NCBI GenBank assembly: GCA_002695005.1
Contig: NZNT01000022.1
Coordinates: 1 to 46,915 of the forward strand
Direction of reading: 5' to 3'
DNA: 46,915 nucleotides
Origin: Maritimibacter sp.
GTDB taxonomy: Bacteria > Pseudomonadota > Alphaproteobacteria > Rhodobacterales > Rhodobacteraceae
In this document: positions 23,756 to 35,700 of the stretch, one piece after another
How the letters are laid out: each line of letters begins with the position of its first letter
How positions within the stretch are numbered: position 1 is the stretch's first letter
Made by a program: the position numbers and the translations under genes
Notes under the pieces: model-generated
What the model was told of the DNA's origin: nothing
Databases searched by the model: none
Seen by the model: the letters and a program-made list of their open reading frames with translations, nothing else

Positions 23756-26700
23756 TCACTCAGCGGCAACTTTCGTCGGGTCGGCGATGGTGTCGAGATC
23801 GTCGAGTTCATAGAGGAAATCGGGACGGGTCGACTTGCCGCCTTTGCCACCCTTGGTCTCGGTAGGCGCCGGGGTCTCGGGTTCTGGATCGGTGGTCCAT
23901 TCGATGATGATCGAGCCGTCGTCGGCATCGTCATCCTCGGTGAAGCCATCGAAGTTCAGCCTCTCGCCTTCCGACAGGAACGGATCCATGACCGAGTGTT
24001 CTTCGGCGTCCTCGTGGTCGTAGTCGAGCTGGTGTCCGATCTCGTGCAGGAGCGCGGACAGAAGGTCCATCCCCTCGCCCATATCGGCGTCATCCTCAGG
24101 CGTGTCGTCGATGAACCAGCTGTGACCGGCGGCATTCATATCCACCAGAATGCGGCCGTCATCGCGGCTACTGGCAAGCTGGTCGCCAGCAAGATCGGTG
24201 AGCAGGAAGTCATCGACGCTGATGCCGAGGTCGGCGACCGTCACCCCAAGCTCTTCGGCCCACATCTCAAGCGCGACCGCCGCCATCTCCTCCAGTTCCG
24301 CCTGATCCAGTGTCTCGCCCGACTGGACGCTCGCCGTTTCCGCCGCCTGAATGGCCGAGACCTCTTCGATGTCGTAGGCCGGGTCGTCGCCCCGGATCAC
24401 AAAGCTGTCGAAGATGGTGGTGCCGCTTTCGACAAAGAGGCCCACGCCGCCGTCATTGAGGATGGCGTTGTAGAGGTGGCCCGCAACTGAAGTTCCGTTG
24501 ATCTCGACGTTGACCTGCGTGCCGCGCATGTTCAGCACGAATTCGACCGGACCGTCGGCTTCGTACGTCGCCGTAGCATCGACGCTGACCTTGCCGTTGG
24601 ACACGTGGCCGATGACCAGTTCGTCTGTCGTGCTGTCGTAGGTGGCGAACTTGTACTCGTTGGTCGAGTAGTAGTCGAAGACGAAGCCCGACGATCCGGT
24701 GCCGTCAAGTACCGCTTCGAGCTCCAGCATCGAGAAGAACTGAACGTCCACGGGCCGCGCCGCGATGGCCGGAACCCCGGTCGGCGTCCCGACGAGCGTC
24801 GCGCCGGTCGTGGTCCACATCGCGGTTTCGGCGCTGAGGTCGCCCATATTGTCGGCGAAGTCGGCCGGCCATTCGAACGTGATCTCGGGCGGCAATTTCT
24901 GAACCTGCCAGTCGTCGAACCGCGTGATCGAATTGTCGGTGCCAAGACCGATGTAGCCGGTGTTGAGAGCCGCGCCGAAGTCGAGCGACGTGGCGTGGGC
25001 CTGATCGACGTAGAGCGTCGCGACTGTGCCGAACATCACGAGCGTCAGGTCGTAGTCCGTTTCGTGCTTCAGTTGCAGGTTCGACTGGGTCAGAACCTCC
25101 CATCCGCCAGCGGCTGTATGCTGACCGATCTGCAGTTTGTCGGTGCCGACATTGATGCCAGCGAACTTGAACTCGGTCTCGGACTGGACGTCGAAGAGGA
25201 TGTATCCGTTCGACTTGAAGCCCGCCTTGTCCTTGTCCGCGTTGATCGTGGCGAGGATTTCCATGTAGGTCGGCTGTTGTTCGTCCAGCGGGAAGATGCT
25301 GACCGCGTCGCCGCCCAGCGTGGTCGACGCGTTGTAGACGCCGCCCTCGACCGACCAGGTCCCGGCCGTGGTTGCAAAGCCCTGACCGTTGCCGTTGCCG
25401 CCACCGCCGCCATTGCCTCCGCCACCGCCCTGAAGCGGTTCGTTCGCAAAGAGCGCCCGGCGCATGATCTCGCGCTGACCCTGAAGGTTGCCGGCCTGCG
25501 GGTCCGCCGGCGCGCCGGTCTGGTCGCCCCAGTCGAAGTCCTGCTGGCGCACCATGCCAAGCTCGCCGAACGGCTCATAGTTGCGGTCAACGTCCGGGCT
25601 ATCGGTGCGCGCGTCGGCCACTTTGTGCATGAGGTAGAGGCCAAAGTCCGGCCCGGTCTGATCGCTGCCATCGGATTCCGAAAGGTCGAGCAGGAACTCG
25701 GCCAGATGCGGCTGGAGCGAGCGCGAGATGTGGAAGGCGCCGAACGGGCTGAAGGGCACGATGTAGGAGTTGAACTCTCCCACCCAGTCAATGGACCGGT
25801 CCGCCCCGGTGTTCAGGATCAAAACGTCGCGCCCTGCCCCGCCGTAGGCCTGATCGGCATAGGCTTGGAAGGCATCCGGGTCGGTGTTCAGCATGCCCGC
25901 CGTGTCGTGCTGGTCGTCCATGTTCAGAAGGTCGTTGCCACGCCCGCCATACATGTTGTCCCGGCCCGTGCCGCCGACGATCCAGTCGTTGCCGAGGTCG
26001 CCGAAGATACGGTCGTCGCCATCGGTGAAGAGGTCGACGTTTTCGTCCGGGAAGTTGGTCTCGGCGTCACCTTCCTCAGCGTCGAAGTTCAGAATGAAGT
26101 CGATCTCATTGCCGGTAAGTTCGTCGATCGGGACCGAAAGGCCGGTCGCCGGATCGACGAACACCCGGTCACGCGGGTTGTAGCTGTCGTAGGCTGCGAA
26201 TTCCGCCGACACGTCACCGAAGTTGCCGTTGCCGTCACCGTTCGCGGCCGTCTTGCCCTCGTGGCGCAGGATGTTGCCGGGGTTGTAGATCGCGATGGCA
26301 TACCAGAACGGGTCATCCTGTACGTCGTATGCGGGCCCACCGACCAACGCGCTGCCCTGCTGCGAGGATTTCAGGAGGTCGTTGATGCCGCCGAAGTCGC
26401 CGCCCTCGGCATCATAGTAGATCGACAGCGCCTCGGCGCCCGAGATCGCGTCGTCGCCGTCGCCGCCATGCATCCAGTCGGTGCCGAAGCCGCCGAAGAT
26501 GATGTCGTTGAACTGCTGATCCTCGCCGGTCGTGCCGGTGCGGAAGGCGAGCAGGTCGACGGAGTAACGCAGGCTGTCGGCCTCGTTGATAATGTCGCGC
26601 TGGAGGTTGCCCGGCGTCGAAATCTCAAGGTCGACCTGAAGCTCTTCGTTGATGCCCCAGAGTTCCTCGACCATAAACGCGGTCGCGTTCGGGCCGCCAC

Positions 26701-29700
26701 CCGGATCGGACGGCAGGCGGCTGACCTTCAGCAGGCCGTCATCGCCGAGGATGCCGTCTTCGCCCGAACCACCGTAGAGCACGTCATTGCCGCGCTCGCC
26801 GTGGAGCGAGTCGTTGCCGGCGTTGCCGAAGACCACGTCATCGCCGGTCTGACCGTGGATGAAGTCGTCGCCGTCCTCACCGAAGATCAGATCGCTGGCG
26901 CCGTAGCCCGAGACCGCCAGAAGGTCGGCCATCGTGAAGGTGCTTTCACCGGTGCCGAGATCAGCCGTGAACTGAGCCTGATAGCCGTAGTCCAGAAGGT
27001 CGACCGGGCGCGGGATGATCGTGCCTGAGGTGTCGTAGTTGAAGCTGCGGTAGTCACCGTTCGCATCGATGAGGCGATAGATGTTGCCGTTGTCGCCAAG
27101 GATCACGTCGCTGTCGAAACCCGCGACCTGGGAAGTCACGGCACCGCGTGCCAGCCGGGCCGCATCGCCTGCGGCACCGTAGATCAGGTCCGCACCATCC
27201 GGGCGGGCCGGGTCGGCCACGGTGTCGAAGATTCCCAGACCGAAGAGGCTGGACGAGCCGCCGACGATGTCGTCGGAGCCGAGGTTGCCGTAAATCCGGT
27301 CGTTGCCGCCGTTGCCTTCGATGTAGTCGTCACCGTCGGCGGCGTCTTCGACCACGCGGAAGTTGAGCTCGTAGCTCATCACTTCATCGGTCGCGAAGGC
27401 GAGATACTGCGAGGGCACCGAGAAGGACGGGTCCGCGCCTTGCGTCGGGTCGTATTCGCCCGCCGCCGCGACGCCGCCGCCGACCAGTTCTATCAGGCCG
27501 TCGCCCTGGATCACGTCATCGCCAAGCTGGCCCCAGATCTCGTCGTCATCCGCGCCGCCGACGATCAGGTCGTTACCGAAGCTGTGCGCACCCGCTGGGT
27601 CCGCCGCCGCGTCGTTCTGTATATCGGCGGAATGGTCGAGGATCGTGACCGTGCGGCCATTCACCATATCCGGGTTCTGTTCGTGGGCGTCACCCACGTT
27701 GGCGAGGATCGCCTGATCGATCAGAACCTCTTCGCCCAGAACGGCGGTGCCGAGGTCGACTTGTTCGACCGTATACATGGCTCCACCTGCGCCCACCTGA
27801 CGAATGCGCGGGGATGCCGCGTCGGTCTGGCGCACGATGATGGCATTGTCGCCCGCGATCACGTCGTCGCCGGTGCCGCCGTCGAGCACGTCGGAGAGCT
27901 CGTCGAGGTCGAGCGGCGTCATGCCTGCCAGCGTCGGGCCGAGGTCGAAGTCGGCCGCGGTCTGGCCGCCCAACTCGTCGATCCCGCCTTCCACGTTGTG
28001 GCCGCCGATCAGATCATCGTCGCCAGTGCCGCCGAACATCAGGTCGTCGCCCTGCTGCCCCATCAGAATGTCGCTGCCACCGTTGCCGAAGGCAAGGTCA
28101 GCGGCACCGCCATCGCCTGCACCCGTGAAGGTCGCGACGAAGAAGTTGTTGAAGGCCACGCCGGTTCCGACCGCATTCACTTGGGCGAGTTGGTAGTAGA
28201 GCGTACCGTGGTCACCCATGACGAGGTCGGAACCATCGTCGCCGTCGACCTGATCCGGTCCGCCGCCCAGAAGGCCGCCGTCCCCGCTGTCGCCCCAGAT
28301 CTGATCCGATCCGGTGCCGCCCATGATCGCGTCGTTCCCACCGTTGCCGAAGATCACGTCGCCCGCACCATCGTTCGGCGCGATGACCATGACCCGGTCG
28401 AGGGTCGAGAGGTCGCCGTCGAAGGGTGATAGGATACCCGAGCTTGCCGTGGCCAGCCCGTCGGTGACGTCGAGGCCCCAGTCCATCTGGCCGTTGTCGC
28501 CAAGAATGACGTCATCCCCTGCCCGCGCCGTTACGAGACCCAACAGGGTGTAGAGTTGCTCGCCATAAAGCCGGTCGGAGCCGAAGCCGCCGAGGATGAA
28601 ATCGCCCGCGTCGTCGCCGGTGATGAAGTCGTCGCCGCCCGAGGCGGTGAAGGTCGACACCAGCGTAGACTTGTAGCTGACACCCGTGTCGATCGCGCCG
28701 TCAAAGGCCTGCGCGTCGTCGTAGGAGAGCGAGCCGTGGTCGCCCAGCAGGATATCGGACAGGCTCTCGCCCGCGCCCGGCGTGCCCACCGCCGTGAGCG
28801 CGCCGCCGTTCGCGAACACGTCGCCCCGGATCGTGTCGTCGCCCGTCGCGCCCATGACCACGTCAGATCCACGGTTGCCGAAGATCGTGTCGTTGCCGCC
28901 GAGGAGCGGCTCCTTCGTCGAGACTTCGACCCGCTCGCGGATCGTGTCGTTCGTGGTGTCGTAGAGGGCCACGCCTTCGTCCCCGAGGATGATGTCGTCG
29001 TAGCGACCCAGCGCGCCGACGCTGCCGCTGAGATCGGATTCACCGTGGATCACGTCGCTGGCGACGCCGCCCATGACGATGTCGTCGCCGTCGTTGCCCT
29101 CGATGTAGTCCGCGCCGCCGTCGGTCTCTGCCGTGTCGGTGGTCTCGACACGTTCCAGCACACCGGCGAGGAAGATCACCTCGCCCTGGTCGCCCAGCGC
29201 GATGTCGTCGCCCTCTTCGCCGATCACCTGCCAAACCAGGTTGTCGCCGTAGATCGTGTCGTCGTCCGTGCCGCCGATCAGGATGTCCGATCCCTTGGCG
29301 CCGAGGATATAGTCCTGGCCGCCGAGGCCGAAGGCATCGCTGCGCACCTCGTCGATAGTCGAGCTGTCGGCATCCTTCACGCGGTAGAGCACTTCGCCCT
29401 CGTCGCCGAGGATTACGTCGTCGTATCCGCCTGCGAAGCCCACGCTGATCGCGCCCTGCGTGATGCCCTCGCCATAGAGATTATCGCCCAGCACGCCGCC
29501 GATGATGATGTCTGCGCCTGCGTTGCCTTCGATGATATCGACGCCGCCGTCGGCATCCGCCGTGTCGGTCGACTGGATGATATCGCGCTCGCCGCCGATG
29601 AAGATCAGTTCGCCCTGGTCCCCGATGGCGATGTCGTCGCCTTGCTCGCCGATGATGGCCGCGCCGATGTTGTCGCCGAGGATCAGGTCGCCTCCGGTGC

Positions 29701-32700
29701 CGCCGATGGCAACGTCGGCGCCTTTGCCGCCGAAGATTTCGTCATCGCCGCCGAGGGAGAATTCGGTGCTGCGGATTTCGTCGATGGTGGTCGAGTCGGT
29801 GTCGGAGACGCGGTAGAGTACCTCGCCCTCATCACCGAGTATCGTGTCGTCGTAGCGACCGAAGCCGTTCGCGATGGCCGCGACGGTTGCCGCTTCACCG
29901 TAAAGGAAGTCGCCTGCGACACCGCCCATGATGATGTCGTTGCCGCTGTCGCCTTCGATAGTGTCGATCCCGCCGTCGAGGTCCGAGGTGTCGGTAGTAA
30001 AGACGGCGTTGCGCTCGGACACGCCGGTCGAGACGTCATAATCCACTTCGCCCTGGTCACCGATCAGAATGTCGTCGCCCGCGCCGGCCTCGATCACGCC
30101 GCCCGCGTTGTCGCCCCGGATCACGTCGTCGCCGCTGCCGCCGATGGCAACGTCGTCGCCCGCGTTGCCTTCGATCACGTCGGCCGCGCCGAGCGTGAAG
30201 GAGGTCGAGAAGATACGGTCGCGGATAGCGAGGTCGTCGTTCCACGTGTAGAGGACGACGCCTTCGTCACCGATCAGGATGTCGTCGCCTTCGGCACCGC
30301 CCAGTGTATCGGTTTCGCCGTTGCTGACGCCACCGATCACCACGTCGTCGCCTGCGTTGGCCGAAACCGTGTCACCGCCGCCCTCGCTGTCGGAGGTCGC
30401 GGTGGAGCGCACGACCCGGATCAGCGTCTCGGTCAGCGCCACGAGGCCCTGGTCGGCGATGATCGTGTCGGCACCGAACTCGGAGGTTTCCGGAATGAGC
30501 ACAAGCGTCGTCAGGTCGAAGCTGTCGTCGCCATAGACGGTATCCGCCCCGCCACCGGCGAGGATGATATCGTCGCCCGCGCCGCCGGAGATGATGTCGG
30601 CATCGCCTGCCCCCACGCTCACGTCGGTCTCGACGATGTCGAGCGTCAGCTTCAGCGCGCCGGAGGCCTCGAAGTTCAGGTGGTCTCCGTCGGCGATCAG
30701 CGCATTGCCGTCCACCGTGGTCAGCGCGCCGGTCTCGACATAGGACAGACGGCCATCGTCGCCGACGATGATATCGCGCGTCTCGCCCTCGCCCGTGCCG
30801 CTGCGCCCGCCTTGCAGACGGTCGGCTCCGAGGCCACCAAAGATCACGTCGGCGCCGCCGCCACCCGTGACAATGTCGTTGCCGTAGTTCGCAGGTGCCG
30901 GAATGTCGGAGCCGACACCCAAACCGCCCGCGACGGTCGTGATCTCGGCCACCAGGGCCGTCTTGAGCTTGACGGTCTGCTGGCGGGTGAGTTTGCCGAA
31001 ATCGCCGAGGATCACGTCATCGGACTGCGGAATCGTCCCGTCGTCGGGCAGATCGCCATCGATCGTGTCACCGCCGGTGCCACCGAAGATGATATCCGCA
31101 CCCAACCCGCCAAGCAGAGTATCGGCAGCACCCTCGGCTGGGTCCGAAGGGCTGGCCGCCGTCATCAGCGATGCACCGATCGCTTTATCGTAGGAGAATT
31201 CAGCGAAGCCGTGGTCGCCGAAGATCAAGTCGCGACCGCCCTCACCGTCCACATCGTCGCTGGCCGCGCCGCCGAAGATCACGTCGTCGTCGATGCCGCC
31301 GAGGATTTCGTCGATGCCGCCGATGCCCGGCGTGAGAGTGGTCAGAACCTTGGGATCGAACGTCGGCGCATCGTAGCTTGCCGCCGCGCCATCGTCGGTC
31401 ACACGGTCGGTGTCGCCAGCCTCGAAGACCACGACTTCGCCGTTGTCGCCGAAGATCACGTCCCGACCTGCCGCGCCGCGCAGCCGGTCGTCGCCTTCGT
31501 TGCCGAAGACGAAGTCGGTGCCGCTGCCCGCATCGGCGAAGTCATTGCCCGCGTTGCCGAATATGACGTCCGCGCCCTTGAAGCCGGTCATCACGTCGTC
31601 GCCGTCGAGAGTCGGAGTCCGCCCTGCTGCATCCGTCGTCAGGCCAATATCGAAGCGGTCGTCCTCGTTCGCGAGATCGTCGTACAGGTCGCCCCGGATC
31701 ACGTCGTTGCCGTCTTCGCCCTGCAGCACGTCGTCGCCTGCACCGCCGGAGATGACGTCTCCGCCGCCCTTGCCCAAGCTGTTCTTGAGCGTGAGCGGCG
31801 CATTGGCCACGCTTTCGATCACCACACCATTCTCGATGATCTGGAACGGATCGCTCCCGGCGCGCATGAGCGGCGTGATCTTATCAGCAGCAGCGCGAAT
31901 CGCGCTATCGCCCCAGACAAGGTCATCGCCGCCGTCGGCGCTGATCCAATCAACGTCTTCGCCGCCAGCGATGAAGTCGTTCCCGTCCGCGCCTGTCGGC
32001 GTAGTAACGAACGCCGGGTCGAGCACGCAGTTGTTCACGAGCAGGTCGAGGTCGCCCCAAATCGTGTCGCGGCCTCCATCGCCCGAGATAATGTCGCTGT
32101 CGCTGCCGCCCGCGATGATGTCGTCACCTTCGCGGCCCCACAGAACATCATCGCCTGCGCCGCCGCCGATGGCGTCGTCGCCCTCTTCGCCGTCAATCAC
32201 GTCATCTCCGTCACCGCCACGCAGGATATCGTTGCCGATATCGCCGAGGATCAGGTCGTTGTCCGCCCCCCCATCGATGCAGTCGTCGCCCGACCCGCCG
32301 AGAAGGGTGTCGTTGCCCGCGCCGCCACCGATCACGTCGGCGCCGCTCTGACCCAGAATACGGTCTTCACGCGTACCACCGATGAGGATGTCGTTTCCGT
32401 CCGCACCTTCGAGGTCGGCGCGATTAGTGACTGCATTCGAGCTGCCCGGACCACTCGTGAAGCCCCCGTTGACGGAGGACGCACGTGTCCCGTCGAGGTA
32501 GATCGAGTCGTCGAACAGTCCGGCGCGACCGAGGATCAGAACGTCTGCGCCGAGATTGCCATAGTTCTGCGCCTCGACGTACTGGCCGTCGATGATCGCT
32601 TCGATCCAGAGGTCGCCGCTGTCATCTTCGAACACGAAGAACTGCTCTTCGACATCGTCGAGCGAGATCGCCCCGTCGACATCGTGAATCCGGTCAGCCG

Positions 32701-35700
32701 CATAGTCGCCCATGTTGAGGCGCAGGATGTCGCCGTCGAGGCTACCCAGCACCGGGGGCGGCGTGCATTCGATGGTCTCATCAATGAGCGGAAGCGACGG
32801 GCCGAACTCCCACCGCTTCTCCCACAGACCCCAGAGCGCTTCGACGTAGACGAAGAGGTTCGCCTCAAGCAGAACCGAATAATCGAACACACACAACGGG
32901 TTACCGCTATCGACCACGTTGCCGATGATTTCCGAGAAGCGCACCTTGAGGTCGCCGTTGGGATCGTTCCAATCGACTTCGAAAGTCCCCGCGATCTTGC
33001 CGCCTACCCCTGCCTCGGCCACGCCGATATTGATGGCGAGTGCCGCGGTGATTTCGCCGTAAAGCGTGATCTCGGCCGTATCGACACCGCGGTTCTCGAA
33101 GCTGTCGTCCAGGAAGTAGAACCCTTCGAGCAGGTCGAGCGGGTTCTGGAAATCGCCGTCCGCGAACTTACGGATACCGGCCGTGTCGTAGGCGGCATCA
33201 AAGTCGAAGGTGGCCGAGAAGGCCCCGCCGAGCGTGACCCCGATCGGGCCCCAGATCGAGAAGAACTGGGAATAGTCGAAGCCGAAGCTGAGCGGCGGCA
33301 GGTTGAGGCCGATAAGGTCAACGTCGCGACCGAACAACAGGCCCAGTGTCGAGAACGGATCTTCGAGGAACGGGAAGACAAGACCGACGCTGCCACCGGC
33401 CCCGCCGGACAGCAGGTTCGCGCCCTCACTGGCCGCACCACTGCCGCCAAAGCCTCCGGCGACCCCACCAAGAACGGACGACATGGCACTCGCATCGAAG
33501 CCGAGAAGATCACCGACAAAGTCCGTCAATCCTTCGCTGCCAAGAATGTCCGACAGCGCCTGCGTCGGATCGGTGAAGAGACCAATATTGCTGGGATTGG
33601 TCAGATCCGTCGTTGTGCTATCGCCGCCGAGTATCAGCGGATCGTTGATACCGAATTGCGAGTTCGGCCCGACGATCCAGAGGATCAGATCCTGCCCCGC
33701 GTTGTTCGGATCGTTGAAATAGTCACCCAGAGCGTTCAGCGAATTCAGAATGCCGACAATCGCTTCGATTGCGTCTACAAGCCCCTGATTCACAAGCCCG
33801 AATTCTGCCGCGATATCGAGAAGCGACACCTCGCCGTTGAGGTCGGAAATGACCGGGATCGGGCTCGTCAGCAAGTTGATGAGCGGCATGATCGGGTCGA
33901 TGTAATCGTTCACGAACCCGACAATCGGTCCAAGCGTGCCAGTGAGGAATTCGCCGAGATCGAGCCCGACCTCCGCGAAGGTCACCTCTGGCGTTGACGG
34001 CAGAGACAAGGCGAGATTGTCGTAATAGTCGCCCGTGCCGATGGCCCATTCGAAACCCACCGTGGCGATCATCGACGGGAACTGTGCAGCGAGGTCGTCG
34101 CCTACGATGCCCCCCACCCCAAGACGCAGTTCGAAATCGGCATCAATCGCGACGCCAAAGCTCGCATCCATCTGGACGGTCCCAAGCTCGGCGATCCCCA
34201 GCTCTCCGTCACCGCCGCTGGTGCTAAGGTCAAAGGCGAAAACACCATACAGATCGTTGAACTGCGGGTTGGTGAACGGGTCGTCGTCGCCCATGCCGAC
34301 GCCCAGTGCAGCCTCTTCGCGCAGGTCGATGCCCGTATCCTCGTCGAGGTTGGCGTTGCGTGCAGACGCCGCTAGGAACCCTAGCGAGATCGAGGTTTCG
34401 TTGGGCAGCGTGACAAAGGCTTCAAGCAGGATTTCCGGGGCATCCTCGTCGACGGCGACGTAGAGCCCCTCGTCGAGGTTGACGCCGATGCCGAAAAACA
34501 GATCCCAGATGAAACCGATCTGGAGTGCCCCGTCGATCTCGAGGCCAAGCGCAGGCACGCCGAAATCGACATCACCGACCTCGACCCCGAACTGACCCTT
34601 GAGGTCGAAGCTGACCTCGAAAGCCGCGGCCTGTTCGACAAGGTCGAGAAGGTCGTTGATGCCAGCGGCCGCGTTCTGGATGCCACTGTCGAGCAGGTCC
34701 CCGATGGAATTGCCCGCTTCGTCGAGGAATGAGATCACGAACTCACCCGCTTCGTCGATCTCGCCAAGCAAGCTGCCAAGAGTATCGTTCAGAACGGCAA
34801 GGATATCTTCAAAAATCGAGGCCAGAAGCTCGGGCGTCTGGTCGATCAGGTCGGTCAGTGGCTGGATCACGTCCGTGCGGATCGCGTCGAAGAAGTCAGA
34901 CACGTCCTCGAAGGCGTCTCCGACCAGCGGAATATCGTCGATACCGTCGAGCCCGAGAAGCGACCCGTCGAACAGGTCGCCCAGCGTGCCCAACACGAGG
35001 TCGAGCCCTTCGACGAACAGCTGCACCGTGTCGAGCAGCCCGAGTTGGTCGAGGAAATCGCTTCCGAATAGGGTTCCGAGCAGATCGAAATCCGGAAGCT
35101 GGATCGTCATGAAGTCTTCAAAATCGGAGATCCCGCCGCCGATGTCACCCAAGAAGAACCCGAGGTCGTCAAAGCCCTCCAACAAGGCGTCGACACTCAA
35201 GTTGCCGATGAAGGTGGATTGCCCCGCAAACTGCACGTAGATCGGCAGGACCGTCTCGAAGTTGAAGTTGAACTGCGAGAAGGAGTCGATCACGCCGTCG
35301 AACAGGTCGCCGAAATCGAGGGTGCCGTCGAGGAAGTCGAGGATCGAAAGCTCGTCACCGATGCCGTCAATATCTGCGAGGGAGAAGGCGAAAATCTCGT
35401 TGTCGACCCCTGTCCCGCCGAGCGAGATCGAGCCGCCGTCGATCAGAGCCGCGAGGGGTCCGAGCGCGGCGATGAAGCTGACCTCATTCGCTTCGGCTGC
35501 CCCTGTCAGAGAGACGAACGTCTTGTCGGTGTTGATCTTGAGCGGATCGGTCGGGTCCGTGATGTCGATCCCGAACGAGAACCCGAGCGCCGCACCGAAA
35601 TCGGCCGCGAGGTTGGCTGACCCAGAGATATTGGCGATGTTTTCGATGCCAGGAAGCGTGAGCCCCGCATCTGCGATGAATTCGGCCAGAGAGAAATTGA

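Noticed and set aside
23736-23757. Palindrome GAACGG-T-CCGTTC next to a T-run as a terminator of the giant gene
   Set aside because: The T-run is on the wrong side: on the transcribed minus strand the stem is followed by A residues, not U. Readthrough into the DUF3467 operon remains possible.
24605-27028. Plus-strand open frame of 807 codons opposite the giant gene
   Set aside because: It has the same antisense cause: repetitive Val/Arg/Asp composition without any recognisable domain.
25870-32420. Regularly repeated DNA that could be mistaken for a CRISPR array
   Set aside because: The repeats are coding, imperfect and of variable spacing, and translate into RTX nonapeptides. No cas gene is present.
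28556-33997. Plus-strand open frame of 1,813 codons opposite the giant gene
   Set aside because: It is a mirror of the Asp/Gly-rich RTX codons read antisense (VVAEDHVV-type monotony), has no ribosome-binding site or domain, and the minus-strand reading has clear RTX motifs.
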